Positions 10,189 to 22,520 of a stretch of DNA of 64,000 bases are shown piece by piece. Below the pieces are notes generated by a model that did no database searches, was not told the DNA's origin, and was given only the letters and a program-made list of their open reading frames with translations. The stretch comes from Ailurus styani (Eukaryota > Chordata > Mammalia > Carnivora > Ailuridae): contig LNAC01000032.1 in the NCBI GenBank assembly GCA_002007465.1, forward strand, positions 6,044,889 to 6,108,888. Direction: 5' to 3'. Every line of letters starts with the position of its first letter. Positions within the stretch are counted from its first letter, which is position 1. Both the position numbers and the translations under genes were made by a program.

Positions 10189-11999
10189 ACAATCAATCCT
10201 CAGCTACTTTTACTGGATGAGAAAATGTTTAGATGTTTGAATCAGGATATTTACTTCTGTTCTCCACAGAACATAGTGACTTATTTGGTGCTTCGAGGAA
10301 CAGCCAAGTGGTCCTTCAGCTGCTTTCTCAGCCAAGTGAAAGAGAAAATGTTGAAAGAGTTGACTGTATTTTTAAATCATTCAGGGCACTTCTTGTTAGA
10401 AAAAAATTGATTTCCTCGACTCTGAACTGCAGCTAAATACCATTGCTGTTAATTAGGAAGAACGTGCTGGTGGACAGAGATAATCCGCTGAGACTTGCAT
10501 GAAGATGAAGTATCAGTCTACCCATCCTATTTTCTAGTGATGCTTCTACCAGATTTGTAAAATTAGTAATTTGGGCATTAAAAAATATTCTGGCAATATT
10601 TCTATATTTATTCATATGGTGCCATTTCCTCATTTTTTTGTGGGAGGGGTCAAAAGAAAATAGGCATCATATTGTAACTTTTGTTTTACCAGGAATGATG
10701 GGATTTATGGACATTACCATTATATTCTAAAAATAACTTAAAAACATAAATAGGATGAGCATGGGAATAGAGATCAAAGAAAGATGGGGAAAAAAGAAAT
10801 AAAGTTGGAGTTAAGAGGGCTCTTAAGTCTTATTTTTGCATTTTCTCTGGTTTGAGTCCATTTATCTGTAGTTAGAAAGAGATAAATGATTGAGTACCCT
10901 TGGCCCTAACCCTTAAGAAAAGTGAGTTTGGTACTTAAGAGTTGTTTTCCTCTGGTAGAGAGGCTGGATGGGGGCATCAGCATCATGGTAATTCTTCTCA
11001 ACTCATCTAGGTCACTCCCGACTGGAAATGGCAGACAGTTCTCAGCTTGTGGGTACTGTGTGTTATTGGAGAGCAAGGTGGAAAAGGAAACAAGGTTTCT
11101 TGGCTCCCTACATCACCATCTTTCCTTACTGCCGCCAACAGCCCTCTCCTGGTTGGGGTTTAATACCTCACCTGTCAGCTACATGAGACATAGTTATCAC
11201 CATAATTGGACTAACTTTTTCTTTTAAGTCTTCCCAATTGTATGATTTTTGCAATCATTTCTCAAGATTTCTGACATGTCTTGTTATGGAATTTTGCTCT
11301 GGCCTCCAAAGTATTAATTCATTTCAAAAGACCCAAAAAGTAAAGAACAATATAAATTATTGAACTTGGCATTATAACACTTTGCATTGCTGAGGAATTC
11401 AATATTTATTGATTTTGTTAGTGTAGAAATTTGGATTCTTATTTCCACAAAGAGCTTAAAGTTTATCCCTTCAAGAATGAGGTGTAATTTGATAGAATTG
11501 TAATATTAAAATTTTATAGAAAAATATTCTTGCTTATGACTGTACAAATTGTGATTTATACTTTCAAATTTGGGACAAACCACAGAAAATGGTCTACCCA
11601 GTCACTTTCACAATTCATATGCCCCTCTTCTTTTTCTCATCCATTAAAAAAAGTTTGTTTTTCAAAGAAGCAATTCTTTTCCAAAGAATCTCAAGGAAAA
11701 ATAAGTCACTTTCGAGGAAATTATCCATGGCATAGAGTGGCAGAGATTGTGTTCTTAGATATCATTATTTTTCTGAGGTCCATCAATTAGAATACATGAT
11801 ACTTACATCAAGCTCTGTGAGTACATACAGGTATGTATGCTTGTGTGTGTGTGCATCTGTGTTCACATGCATGTTTGTGTGTGTGCATTTGTGTATGTTC
11901 AAAAGAAAGAGAGAATAAGAAAAATTCATTTGTATGAAGAGGGAAAAATAAAATATCACTTGAACACTTTATTTAATTTTTAATGACTTTTTTTTACTC
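10189..11999. other. No recognised repeat; imperfect TG tract inside
   Basis: Mostly single-copy-looking. An interrupted (TG)n stretch lies at about 11831-11899. Open frames up to 101 codons are present but show no recognisable protein. Confidence 0.45.
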
Positions 12000-12145
12000 T
12001 CTTCTCCTATTAGGACTCAAGCTCCAGAAAGAGGGGACTTAATCTGTTATGTCACTGCTGTAGGCCCAATGAAAAGAACAGTACCTGTGAAATAATAGGT
12101 ATTTTATAAGGTTTTGCTTAGTTACTGAAATAAATGCATAAAGGG
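12000..12145 (+). repeat. L2 3'-end fragment
   Basis: 'ctcaagctccagaaagaggg', 'cttaatctgttatgtcactg', 'acagtacctgtgaaataata' and 'gaaataaatgcataaa' follow the order of the L2 3' end (clean copies read 'gggcaggga...ttcactgctgtatcc...acagtgcctggcacatagta...aataaatg'). Confidence 0.65.
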
Positions 12146-12257
12146 TAGTCTACATTAAAATGTAATTTAAGGTAAGCAGGAGAACAAATGATACATAATT
12201 GCTAGAGAAAAGAGTATAACAGTTATATTTGGCAAGATTAGAAAAAGCACATTCTTT

Positions 12258-12540
12258 TACTGAGATGAAACTCACATAACATAGAATTGTTCTTTTAAAC
12301 CCTTTAAAGCATACAATTCAGTGGCCTTTAGTACATTCACAATGTTACGCAACCATCACCACTATCGAATTCCAGAATATTTTCATCACTCCTAACAGAA
12401 ACCCTGAACCAGTAAGCAGTCATTCCTCCCCCTCCTCCCCCTAGCAACCTCTCGAATCTGCTTTCTGTCTCTGTAGAACTGCCTATTTTGGACATTTAAC
12501 ATAAATGTAATTTCACAGTATGTAGGGTTTTTTGTGAAAG
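12258..12540 (-). mobile_element. Old L1 3'-UTR fragment
   Basis: Antisense of the L1M 3' UTR: 'agcatacaattcagtggcct', 'gcaaccatcaccactatcga', 'ttttcatcactcctaacaga', 'ctgcctattttggacattta'. It is truncated on both sides. Confidence 0.8.
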
Positions 12541-13194
12541 TTAATTGAAGTTTACATTACCAAGGTGAATACCAATCAAGAGAAAAAGACCTGAATGTCA
12601 GTAAGGGAGATTTGTGGTGCATTAATTTGACCTGACCCAACACCCTATGTCCCAGCTCTGCACTGATCTTGAAGACAACAACTCACATTCCCAATATAGG
12701 TTTCTAGTACCATAGCGAGCAGAACAGATCATATTCTGAAAGAAATGTGATTTTTCTTATGACCTATCTGGAGATTCTCCGAAGGACCATCATATTGTAG
12801 CATATATCACTACCTCATTTTTATGACTGATAGGTTGATTCGCACAGATTTTGCCAGACTGTATACTCCCTTTAAAAAAATTAGTTAAACTTCTTGAGCA
12901 CAGCTGCCCCCAACATTCTTTCTTTTTGTGTAACAACCACACCATTGAGGGATAACATCCTAAATCTGCTCTAGATTCTCAACATTTTCCTCCCAGATCG
13001 TCCCCCAACAAGTACCTCTCAGCCCCTAGGGCTACAGAACAGGTTCTACAGAAAGTGGGGTTCCAGAGATCTACTTGTTTTGTGCCTTCACAAGATACAC
13101 TTATGTCCATAAGTCCCCTTAATAAATAATTTTTTATAAACCTAAACCTGTTGGCCTTTCTCTTCCATCTTAGGGCTTTTTTGATCTTTGGAGA
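12541..13194. other. No recognised feature
   Basis: No repeat or coding signal recognised. Confidence 0.4.
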
Positions 13195-13345
13195 TTATTT
13201 TGCATATGTCTCCAATGGAATACAATGTTATATAAGTTTCAGGTGTACAATATAGCGATTTGACAATTCTATACCTTACCCAACACTCACTATGAGAAGT
13301 GTGGTAACCATCTGTCACCATAGTCTTCACTACTTTTTATGGAGG
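13195..13345 (-). mobile_element. L1 3'-UTR fragment (L1MA-like)
   Basis: 'ttatataagtttcaggtgta' plus 'caatatagcgatttgacaat' and 'aagtgtggtaaccatctgtc' is the antisense 3' UTR of L1MA-like elements. Confidence 0.65.
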
Positions 13346-13418
13346 GATGGGATTTTAGAGTTCCCCACTACATTAGTTTTGCTGATGTCACTCAAAAAAT
13401 TTTAATTGCTTTTATTTT

Positions 13419-13614
13419 ATTTTTTTAAGATTTTATTTATTCATTTCACAGAGGGAGAGAGATCACAAGGAGGCAGAGAGGCAGGCAGAGAGAGAGAGGG
13501 GAACCAGGCTCCCTGCTGAGCAGGGAGCCCGATGCGGGCCTCGATCCCAGGACCCTGAGATCATGACCTGAGCCGAAAGCAGAGGCTTTAACCCACTGAG
13601 CCACCCAGGCGCCC
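13419..13614 (-). mobile_element. Mustelid-type SINEC with TSD
   Basis: A near-consensus copy with its A-tail at the left and the head 'gggcgcctgggtggctcagt' (minus strand) at the right. A perfect 13-bp duplication 'ttgcttttatttt' flanks it at 13406-13418 and 13615-13627. Low divergence marks it as one of the younger insertions. Confidence 0.95.
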
Positions 13615-13627
13615 TTGCTTTTATTTT

Positions 13628-14122
13628 TAATTTGACATTGATTTCCAAAAATTTAAACATACATTTAGACTTTTCAATATTTCTGGACATTATCACAAAA
13701 TAGATTAGGTGAGGGAATGGTGTCAAAACATGTTCTCAAAAGCCAGGTGATTTGTTATTGTGTGAGGCAAGCTAGAAGGAGGAAATAGGGAGTTAAAGTA
13801 TTAGTGATGAGCTGGAGAATACGCCCCATATAAAGAATTTCAAACCCACTATTTTCAAATCACATCGGGTAAAATATCAAGAAAAAGTCTGAATTTTGTC
13901 CATGAATCCCCAATTTTTGATTCTAGATTATATGAATCTGGCTAAAATTTCCCAGTGACTTGTAATTCAGATACCATGTATAATCTTTTAATATCACCCA
14001 CTTATAACTTTTCTCATTCTAAATGCAAGTTGTGGCATTCTAGATTTTTTTAACATAGTTTACATGTGATGGTATTTTTAAAATATTTTATGTTATATAC
14101 AGTTTAATTTGACAACTACACA
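13628..14122. other. No recognised feature
   Basis: No repeat or coding signal recognised between the SINE and the next L1. Confidence 0.4.
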
Positions 14123-14758
14123 TTTTTTTCTTAAGATTTTATTTAAATTCAAGTTAGTTAACACATAGTGTAGTATTAGTTTCAGGGGTAGAATTCAGCG
14201 ATTCATCACTTACATCTACCACCCAGTGCTCAGTACAAGTGCCCTCTTTAATGCCCATCACCCATTTAGTGCATTCCCACCAACCTTCCTTCCAGCAAAC
14301 TTGTTTGTTCTCTATATTTAAGAGTCTCTTATGATTTACTTCCCTCCTGTTTCTATCTTATTTTATTTTTCCTTCCCTCCTCCTATGTTCATCTGTTTTG
14401 TTTCTTAAATTCCACAAATGAGTGAAATGGTATTTGTCTTTCTCTGACTTATTTTACTTAGCATAATACACTCTAGCTCCATCCACATTATTGCAAATGG
14501 CAAGATTTCATTCTTTTGATGGATGAGTAATATTCCATATATATATGGGATATATAGACCCATATATATATATACATATATATATATATACATATACATA
14601 TATATATCACTTTTTTATCCATTCATCAGTGTTTCCATAACTTGGCTACAATAGATAGTGCTGCTATAAACATCGGGTTGCATGTATCCCTTTCAATTAA
14701 TATCTTTGTATTCTTTGAGTAGATACCCTGTAGTGCAATTACTGGATTGTAGGGTAGT
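14123..14758 (-). mobile_element. Carnivore-type L1, 3' UTR to ORF2 end
   Basis: From the left: 'ttaagattttatttaaattc', 'aagttagttaacacatagtg', 'tcatcacttacatctaccac', and further right the antisense ORF2 end ('cattcttttgatggatgagt', 'atccattcatcagtgtttcc', 'gattgtagggtagtat'). An (AT)n expansion lies at about 14535-14605. The element is 5'-truncated and non-coding. Confidence 0.85.
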
Positions 14759-14900
14759 ATTTTTTTCTAAGTTTTTATTTAAATTACAGTTAGTTAACAT
14801 ATAGTGTAATATTAGTTTCAGCTGTGCAATTTAGTGATTCAACACTTACATACAACCCTGCTGCTCATCACAACACCTGGTGCTTAATCCCCAACACCTC
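14759..14900 (-). mobile_element. Second carnivore-type L1 3' end, adjacent
   Basis: A second copy of the same 3' end begins directly after the first: 'taagtttttatttaaattac', 'agttagttaacatatagtgt', 'tgattcaacacttacataca'. It ends near 14900. Two 3' ends in tandem in the same orientation suggest either one L1 inserting into the other or an internal duplication. Confidence 0.8.
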
Positions 14901-15284
14901 ACACTTACTGCTCTAACACAATGGGTTAAAAAAACAAATTGCTCTGAAACATTGAGGAACTGAGTTCTATGTCTTGGTTTCCATTTGAACAAACGTCCTA
15001 TTATCTCAGTGCTCCTTTGTGCCCTGCTCCTCCACAATATAAACAGACTTTGCCAATTAGGACAACCTCAGTAATCCAATGCTACCTGTGGCAGAATGGA
15101 CAAGTCTGCATAATTCTGGAGTGTAATACTGCAATGTTTGTTTTTTAACAGCCCGAGGCCACATTATTCAATTTTTTTCTGTAACGAAGAGGACATTTTG
15201 ATTTTTATTGCTAGTTCTGTCTACTACTCAATTGTTTCAGAGTCTGGCAGAGAAGAGAGGGTCTAATATGCATCTTTCCAAAAG
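14901..15284. other. No recognised feature
   Basis: No repeat or coding signal recognised. Confidence 0.4.
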
Positions 15285-15800
15285 AACAAAGACATATGTC
15301 CACACAAAAGCTTGTATTCAAGTCTTCATAGAAGTCTTATTCGGGTTAGCCAACAGACAGTAACCCAGATGGCCATTAATTTGTAAATGGATAAAGAAAA
15401 TGTGGCCTATCCATACAATAGGATACTACTCAACAATAAAATGAACTAACATCTTATGCATGCAACAACAGGAATGAATCTCAAAACTTTCATGCTAAGT
15501 AAAAGAAATCAACCACAGAAGACTACCTACTATATGATTTATTTATATGAAATTCTAGGATAGACAAGATTATAGTGTCAAAAGTAGATCAGTCATTGCC
15601 TGAAGTGGGGCAGGGTCAGAGAAAGACTGAAAAGGGGCACAAAGATCATTTGGAGGTGAAGGAAGTGTTCCAAAACTGGATTTTAGACATAATTAAATGC
15701 TTAGATACACTTACCAAAACTCCTTTAACTGTGCATTTAGAATAGATGGATTTTATTGTATATAAATTATGCATCAATAATCTATACCTTAACAAAGCTT
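15285..15800 (+). mobile_element. Old L1 ORF2 end and 3' UTR
   Basis: Sense L1 words: 'gtccacacaaaagcttgtat', 'gatggccattaatttgtaaa', 'ccatacaataggatactact', 'gatcagtcattgcctgaagt', then a 3' UTR with 'tgtatataaattatgcatca'. It is 5'-truncated and has no open frame. Confidence 0.8.
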
Positions 15801-18154
15801 TAATAGAACTCAAGTTAATCATGTTTTAAAATATTACCATGTTGACTATGGATAATACCAAAGACAGTTTCTTTTCTCAAGAAACTAATGACAAAAAAAA
15901 AAATCTTAATAGAAATTAGCTATCAGAAATAGCCATGATGTGCAGATGAACTTTGAGACATTGTCTTAAAACTAATGAAAAGAGACACAATTCATTGTTT
16001 ATTATTTTATTTCCAACATTTTATTACATTGGTCAAACAACACTAACTTAGGGAAAAAAAGAGAAAGTTTGAAACATGGTTTGCACATTGAATCTTGGAA
16101 CATTGAAAAATAAAATTAAATTAAAAAAGCAGGACTGAAACTTTAAAAAAATACAATTATGTAATTTTAAAATAATATTGGTGATATATAGACTGCTAAT
16201 AAGGACCACACGCCCAGTTTTGGGCATATCTGGAATGTGGAGGTAGGGTGAAAAAACATCACTTTTAATGTTAAAATATACCAAAACAAATAAACATAAA
16301 CAGATATGATTATATGATTTTAAAATGTATTATAATACTACATGGAACAATGCATTTATCCAAAATTACCATGTTTCCTCAAATTCTTTCTTAAAATATT
16401 ACTAGGAAAATAGAAAGAGTATAAGCTTATAAAGGCCAATTTTTTAATATTTGCACCATGACATCGTTAAATCTGTGTATTGATAGAAGCTAATGATAAT
16501 TGATGGGGCTTTTGAAGGATATGAGTGAAAAGCAAAGTTATTCTGGCAAACATGATCTTGTAATGGCAAAGAAGAATTTCAGTACCACTAATAACATAGA
16601 GGGAAGCTAGAATACATTTAGGTTCCATCACAATCCAAATGCTAAATCCAAAGAGCAAGTCCCATTCATTCTTTCTGATTCAAAAACCATCTAAAAAGAT
16701 GATGTCTTGAGTAAGCAGTAGAGAGATTCTAGTCATTGAGCAGCTTTATTCTGTATTTCATTTTAATATATTGGCTTTGTAGATTCTGGAATCCTTTCTA
16801 ATTAGTCTTTTGTTGTACTAGCTTTTCATTTCAGTTTTGCTATAGATGTTATGTTAGAATTTCACTATTCCAGTTTTCAGGCTTATGATTCATCCATCTA
16901 AATTACTTTATTTTACATATTTGACCCACCATTTATCCAAAAGAAATATCCTTTAATTTAAAAAATCTATATGTTGTCAACAAGAAAGTTTTGAGATTAT
17001 TTGGATCAACACAGCTTAGTAATAAGCAATTAAAATTCTATCCCAGACTCTAGCAAAGACCTTTGCTCTTATTTTAGGAGTTGGAAAAAGGGATCTTTGT
17101 TCACTTATAGAAAAGAAAGTTAATAAAATATAGGTATATACTCCTTGACTTGCAAATAAGTATTTTCTGTTTATAAAATGCCAAATTTTGTAAATATTAG
17201 TGTGACTCCATCTTATTAAAATGGAACAAAATATTTTAGTTAACTCCAGTTCAATAAATTGGATTGATACATAAAATTCAGAATTAAGTCTGAATTTCAT
17301 ATCCAAATGTTTCCACCAATATTTAATTTATATAATAATAATGCCTCACGCCACAGTTCATTGTGGTACATGTTGCATTTGAAAACATTTTGCAAAAGGC
17401 CGAGTGCTTTTCAAATGCTAATTATAATTTCTTTTCCTTATCATAAATAATGGCAGTAATAATAGGCTCCCAGACTTTGATCCTGTGAGGATACGCTGTT
17501 TGGACTCATGGAACCACAGCCCAGTTATCTTGATCATCATTACAGGCTGATGCTGAAATGCCGCCAGGTGAGTTGGGCTAGCTTCACTTTCTCGGTGAAA
17601 TCAAATTTGCATATTATCCTGCAAACATAATCAGAAATTTGGATAGTATAAGGTGCGAACTAGCTTGGAAGACCCCAGACATAACAGAGAGAAATAATTA
17701 AATTTGAAAACTGCCATACAGAAAATTTTGCTGCTTCTGAATGCATTCTTGTCACTTACAGAAACGTATATCTGTGGAATACATTCTTGTTGCTTTAGAG
17801 AAATATTTGTAAAGATAGTAATAGATATGAAAAAATATTTTGCATTGGTACAATGCTTAATATATAGCAAAATGTTGGCTTACAAAGAAATTTAATTCAA
17901 ATAGTGCTGATTCTCTTCCTTAACATTGTCTGGTCATCTCACCACAATATGTCTCATTGTGATAGTACCAATATAGCTAATTAAATAACTTTTCACTAAT
18001 TTTATCTATATAAACAATAAACTTTCACTGGCTCTTCCATCTGCTTTGTATTAATTGTATCATTATATAATAATTCTGGTGATTTTCTTTATAATTCCAT
18101 AACCAAAAGACAAATTTCAGTTTCAGTTGCTTCATATTTAACTAACACTTAATA
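15801..18154. other. Repeat-poor stretch, nothing recognised
   Basis: About 2.35 kb of AT-rich sequence without a repeat that I can name and without a coding signal; the longest frame (96 codons, minus strand) shows no domain. It is one of the longest repeat-poor blocks in the window. Confidence 0.4.
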
Positions 18155-18800
18155 CTGTCTTTCTTGTGGTAGCTATTCTGGTAGTTTGTGTTTTAACTTA
18201 TATTTCTACAATAACTAACAATGTAGAGCGTGCCTTTATATGCTTATTTATCATTTGGATATCATTTTGTGTGAAGTGTCTGGTGAAGAATTTTAACAAC
18301 AGGGGAAATTTACATCTCAGTGTGTGGAACTCTTTAAACATTCTGAATAAAATTCCTTTGTCAGGTGTATACCTCCTACTCTTTGGGATTTTTTTTCACT
18401 TTTTATTATCAGAAGTTATTAACAATGCATCCAGTTTTGCAGTTTTACCTCTATTAATGGAGTTTGGGGTACAATGTTTAAGAAATTTTTATCTACTTCA
18501 ACATCATGATCACCCATTTTTTCTCTAAAGGCATTAATGATTTTACTTACCAGATTTATATGTACAATTTATTAGAAATTATTTTTTCCATGTGACTATC
18601 CAATTTACTCAGCATCATTTATTAAATCCCACAGTCTTAAATCAGATGAAGGTATATGTGTCTATTTCTTTACACTGTCTTCTGTTCCATTGATATCTTT
18701 GTCTAGCACTGTGCCTTGTTTTTTCTTGATTATCTATATTTTATATAGATTTTTGTTCATGTTTATGTGGCTATTGATCATGCCTGAAGTACAGGGGCAT
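18155..18800 (-). mobile_element. Old L1 3' UTR / ORF2 end, antisense
   Basis: Antisense L1M words: 'cattctgaataaaattcctt', 'gtcaggtgtatacctcctac', 'tccatgtgactatccaattt', 'actcagcatcatttattaaa', 'cactgtcttctgttccattg'. A 120-codon frame inside it (18166-18528) is not a gene. Confidence 0.7.
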
Positions 18801-18994
18801 TTCTGCTTGTTAGGAGATTCTTACAATGAATAACCTTTGGTTTGGTGTTTTCTAGAGACAGCTAAGACTTTCTTCAACTCTACGCTGTTTGAAATTCTAA
18901 CTCAATCAACCTTCCTCTCTCATCTCACTGGGGTCAGAATCATCTCACCCACACCTCCTCTTACTTCTTTTACTGTTAATAAACAATTCCCGCA

Positions 18995-18996
<2 letters not shown>

Positions 18997-19026
<30 letters not shown>
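18997..19026 (+). repeat. (AC)15 microsatellite
   Basis: Thirty bases of perfect AC dinucleotide, a likely polymorphic marker. Confidence 0.97.
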
Positions 19027-19028
<2 letters not shown>

Positions 19029-19643
19029 ACATAGGTATATTGGCATCATATTTGGCAATATGTATATTGGCATCTTATTTCCAGAGAAATCAAACTGAGG
19101 GAGTTGATTATGTAAAACTTGAAATTCATCCTTAATGTGAATCCAATTCCTCCAATATTATAAATACCAGTACTTTTATCAATTAGTAGCAGGACAAATT
19201 TTAAAGTGAATTTGGTGAATTCATTGCTGCTTAGAAACAACTGAAAATTAAATCTATTAATATTTTCAAGAAAAAAATCTCACTTGGAAATTAGTATCTG
19301 ACATCCTAGGGCCAGCCTTATAGCCACCTGGAGGAAGTAATTCCAAATATAAGCCTCTAACTGTACATTTACTAAGATTCCATCACGTCTCAAAATAGTG
19401 TACATTTGAATAGTTTGTTGGTGTTAATCCATCGAAAGAAGAATTTATATATATGTGTGGTTAAAAGTGTAGGAAATACTCCCAAATGTTTTGGAAACTG
19501 TTGTTACTTCAAAGGAGAAATTCCTGTACTTGTAGTGGAAATAATCTAACACAGTATTTCCCCAAACAAAAAAGTGTCAAATAAGAACTTTTTTTCATTA
19601 AAGATTAAATACACTAGAAGACATGTAACTAATTCTTCCAAGT
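19027..19643. other. No recognised feature
   Basis: No repeat family or coding signal recognised. 'acataggtatattggcatca' is partly echoed a few bases on by 'atgtatattggcatctt'. Confidence 0.4.
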
Positions 19644-19659
19644 CTTGTAGCTTTCTTCT

Positions 19660-19861
19660 TTTTTTTTTAAAGATTTTATTTATTTATTTGACACAGAGAG
19701 AGAGATTACAAGTAGGCAGAGAGGCAGACAGAGAGACAGGGAGAGGAGGAAGCAGGCTCCCCGCTGAGCAGAGAGCCCGATGCGGGCCTCGATCCCAGGA
19801 CGCTGAGACCATGACCTGAGTCGAAAGCAGAGGCTTTAACCCACTGAGCCACCCAGGCGCC
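19660..19861 (-). mobile_element. Mustelid-type SINEC with TSD
   Basis: Near-consensus minus strand copy flanked by a perfect 16-bp duplication 'cttgtagctttcttct' at 19644-19659 and 19862-19877. The A-tail is at the left end, so orientation and TSD agree. Confidence 0.95.
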
Positions 19862-19877
19862 CTTGTAGCTTTCTTCT

Positions 19878-20193
19878 AAGGTCTTTGTGAATGCCAATCA
19901 ATTGAATTTTATTGCACCTATGTTTCTAATCATTGTCCCCTTCATTAGTCATTGCAACCACTCTCTTATTAATAACGGTCAGTGTTGTAAAAGCAAATAT
20001 CGTAAGGCTTCATATTTTAAAGACTAAAAATAAACTCAAAAAATGACCACTTGAAACTGCGTTTTTCTTTAAGTCCTCAGTTCTCTGGATATCTTTATAT
20101 TGTCATGGGGACTAACTCCTGATGAAAATAACATTCCAGGAGCAATGAATCAGAGAAGGGAAGAAATATATTTTGGTATTTTTTGAAAATGTG
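19878..20193. other. No recognised repeat
   Basis: Contains one member (20026-20046) of a 21-bp exact repeat pair shared with 21013-21033. Nothing else recognised. Confidence 0.4.
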
Positions 20194-20204
20194 ATGTGTC
20201 TTTA

Positions 20205-20380
20205 TTTTTTTTAAAGATTTTATTTCTTTATTTGACAGAAACACAGCGAGAGAGGGAACACAAATAGGGGGAGTGGAAGAGGGAGAAGCAGGGAGCCCAG
20301 CGTGGGTCTCGATCCCAGGACCCCGGGATCATGATCTGAGCCAAAGGCAGATGCTTAACGACTGAGCCACCCAAGCACCC
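20205..20380 (-). mobile_element. SINEC (caniform-type) with TSD
   Basis: Minus strand copy with a shorter 3' part ('gagagagggaacacaaatag') than the mustelid-type copies. An 11-bp duplication 'atgtgtcttta' flanks it at 20194-20204 and 20384-20394. Confidence 0.9.
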
Positions 20381-20394
20381 TTTATGTGTCTTTA

Positions 20395-21588
20395 AAAATC
20401 AAAGATTTAAACATATTCTTCCACTGCCTAATAAAAAATGAGATACTCAGGGAGATCATGTAATTTCAGGGAGAACATGTAATCTTCAGAGATCTAGAAG
20501 ATTCAAAGTTTATTGTTTTAAATTTCATCTATAAGTTTTCCACAAACTTTCTGTTTGTATGTAGGGATATCAAGTATCTACATCTGGTATAATTATTTCT
20601 CCAACTAGTGTTGCTACTATGTTGTTTTTTATATAATAAAAATTGTCTTAATAATATGCAATATCATAATGGAATTTCAAATGCTTTATATTATGCTATT
20701 TAAATAAACAGCCCAATAATTGATGATTAAGCCCACAACTAATTATATTCTCAATAACTTGCAATTAGTATTCAGAGACTCATTTGCCACATTCACATCT
20801 CTTCCAGAAGAGATGTCGTAAGACTTACATAAGAAAGTTGTAACTAAGTTCTCCAAGCTTTTTAGGGTTTGGATACTGTCACAACAGTCAGTCAGATTTT
20901 GCTCTTATTCATTGCCCTCTGACTACTATCCTTTATAAACTCACAAGTATTTCTGAGATCCCAGAAGCATTCAGGTGTGTCTGTGAACACTTTTGATTCT
21001 GCAAGAAGAATCAAAAATAAACTCAAAAAATGAGCTTTTTGAGCTTATTAATCACCATTTCTAGAGTAATTTTCCACCATTTCCCACTGGGATTCATGAT
21101 TCCTACCAATGATCTGTTATGTCTCAACCAGGCACTATAACTGATGTACCAGACTTCACAATGTCATCAGAACTTCAGTAAATGATAAGAATGGAAATCT
21201 CCATACTGCATGACATACTGTATCACTAAAAACCCTTAAAGACTACTTCAACTCTTACCTAACACAACCCTGAGGCTTCTGATTGCAGCCTCTTTCTCCA
21301 CTGAGGTCCTTTGGCAGGGCCAGCTAGATGCCAGGGTCTTGTTTCCATGGCTTTCCTCTCTATTCTTTCCCTACACCAGACATCCAGGCATTGAACTTTC
21401 TCTTCTTTGATCTCAAAGCAAAAGGGTTCATAGAAATACACTGAATACTCACTGATGTACTTATAATGCTGCAAGGTACAATTGAATTGGTTTGAGCCGA
21501 GAGAAGAAGGCCCACAATAGCATATATTGTGATATGATATATGTAAAGTATCTGCCCCAGTGCATAAAAAAATAGTGATAAATCCCTC
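20395..21588. other. No recognised repeat or gene
   Basis: Contains a small imperfect duplication 'cagggaga(t/a)catgtaat' at about 20448-20485. Otherwise nothing was recognised; frames up to 88 codons lack any protein signature. Confidence 0.4.
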
Positions 21589-22054
21589 TGTATTAGTTTC
21601 TGGAGGCTGCCATTACAAATGACCACAAATTGTGGCTTAAAACAACAGAAATTTATTCTCCCACACTTTCAGAAACTAAAAGTGTGAAATCAAGGTGTCA
21701 GAAGGGTCCCTTTGGTCCCTCCAAAGGCTCTAGAGGAAAATCCTTTCATGTGCTTCTTGCTTCTGGTGGCTTCAGGCATTCCTTGGTTTGTGGCTACATT
21801 ACCCCAGTCACTGTCAATATTCACAGATATTCACATATTTGTCTTCTCCTCATGTGTCTCTTCTGTGCATCTCTTAGAAAGACACTTGTCACTGGATTGA
21901 GGGCCAACCCTGATAATCTATGATGATCTCACTTTGAGGTCTTTAATTTAGTTTTCTGTCTGAGGACCCTTTTTCCACATAAGGTCAAATTCACAGGTTC
22001 TAAGGTTTAAGACTTGGGCATATCTTTTTGGGGACCAGCATTCAACTTACTACA
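21589..22054 (-). mobile_element. MLT1-type MaLR LTR
   Basis: An essentially full-length antisense LTR running from 'tgtattagtttctggaggct' to 'ttcaacttactaca', with 'ttaaaacaacagaaatttat', 'gcttctggtggcttcaggca' and 'ataaggtcaaattcacaggt'. The flanks 'ccctc' and 'cccat' may be the decayed 5-bp duplication. No second LTR or internal part is adjacent, so it reads as a solo LTR. Confidence 0.9.
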
Positions 22055-22061
22055 CCCATCA

Positions 22062-22062
22062 G

Positions 22063-22133
<71 letters not shown>
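22062..22133 (+). repeat. Compound (TC)n(TA)n(TG)n microsatellite
   Basis: About 11 TC units, 7 TA units and 17 TG units in direct succession, seven bases beyond the LTR edge. Confidence 0.97.
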
Positions 22134-22135
<2 letters not shown>

Positions 22136-22298
22136 ATTTATCTTTTTCTGTAACTCTTTCTTCCTTGCTTATCTAATTTCTAAAATTTCTAAAATCACAA
22201 CTCGTGATGGAAGGCCATAGTGACAAAATTATACATTCAGGCATATTTAACCAATTCAATCTTTTCCCTTTACCAGTATTCCCTTTAATTGGTCATTT

Positions 22299-22504
22299 GG
22301 TTTTGTTGTTGTTGTTCTTTTCTTTTGTTTTTTGTTTGTTTGTTTGTTTGTTTTAGATAGAGAGCATGGGGGATGTGCAGAGAGAGAATCCCAAGCAGAC
22401 TTCCCACTGAGCATGGAGCCCAACATGATCCCACAACCCTGAGATCATGACCAGAGCTGAAACTGAGAGTTGGACACTCAACCAACTGAGCCACCCAGGT
22501 GTGC
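22299..22504 (-). mobile_element. SINEC, older copy, with TSD
   Basis: A diverged minus strand copy whose tail has turned into GTT and GTTT repeats. A perfect 16-bp duplication 'ctttaattggtcattt' flanks it at 22283-22298 and 22505-22520. Confidence 0.95.
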
Positions 22505-22520
22505 CTTTAATTGGTCATTT

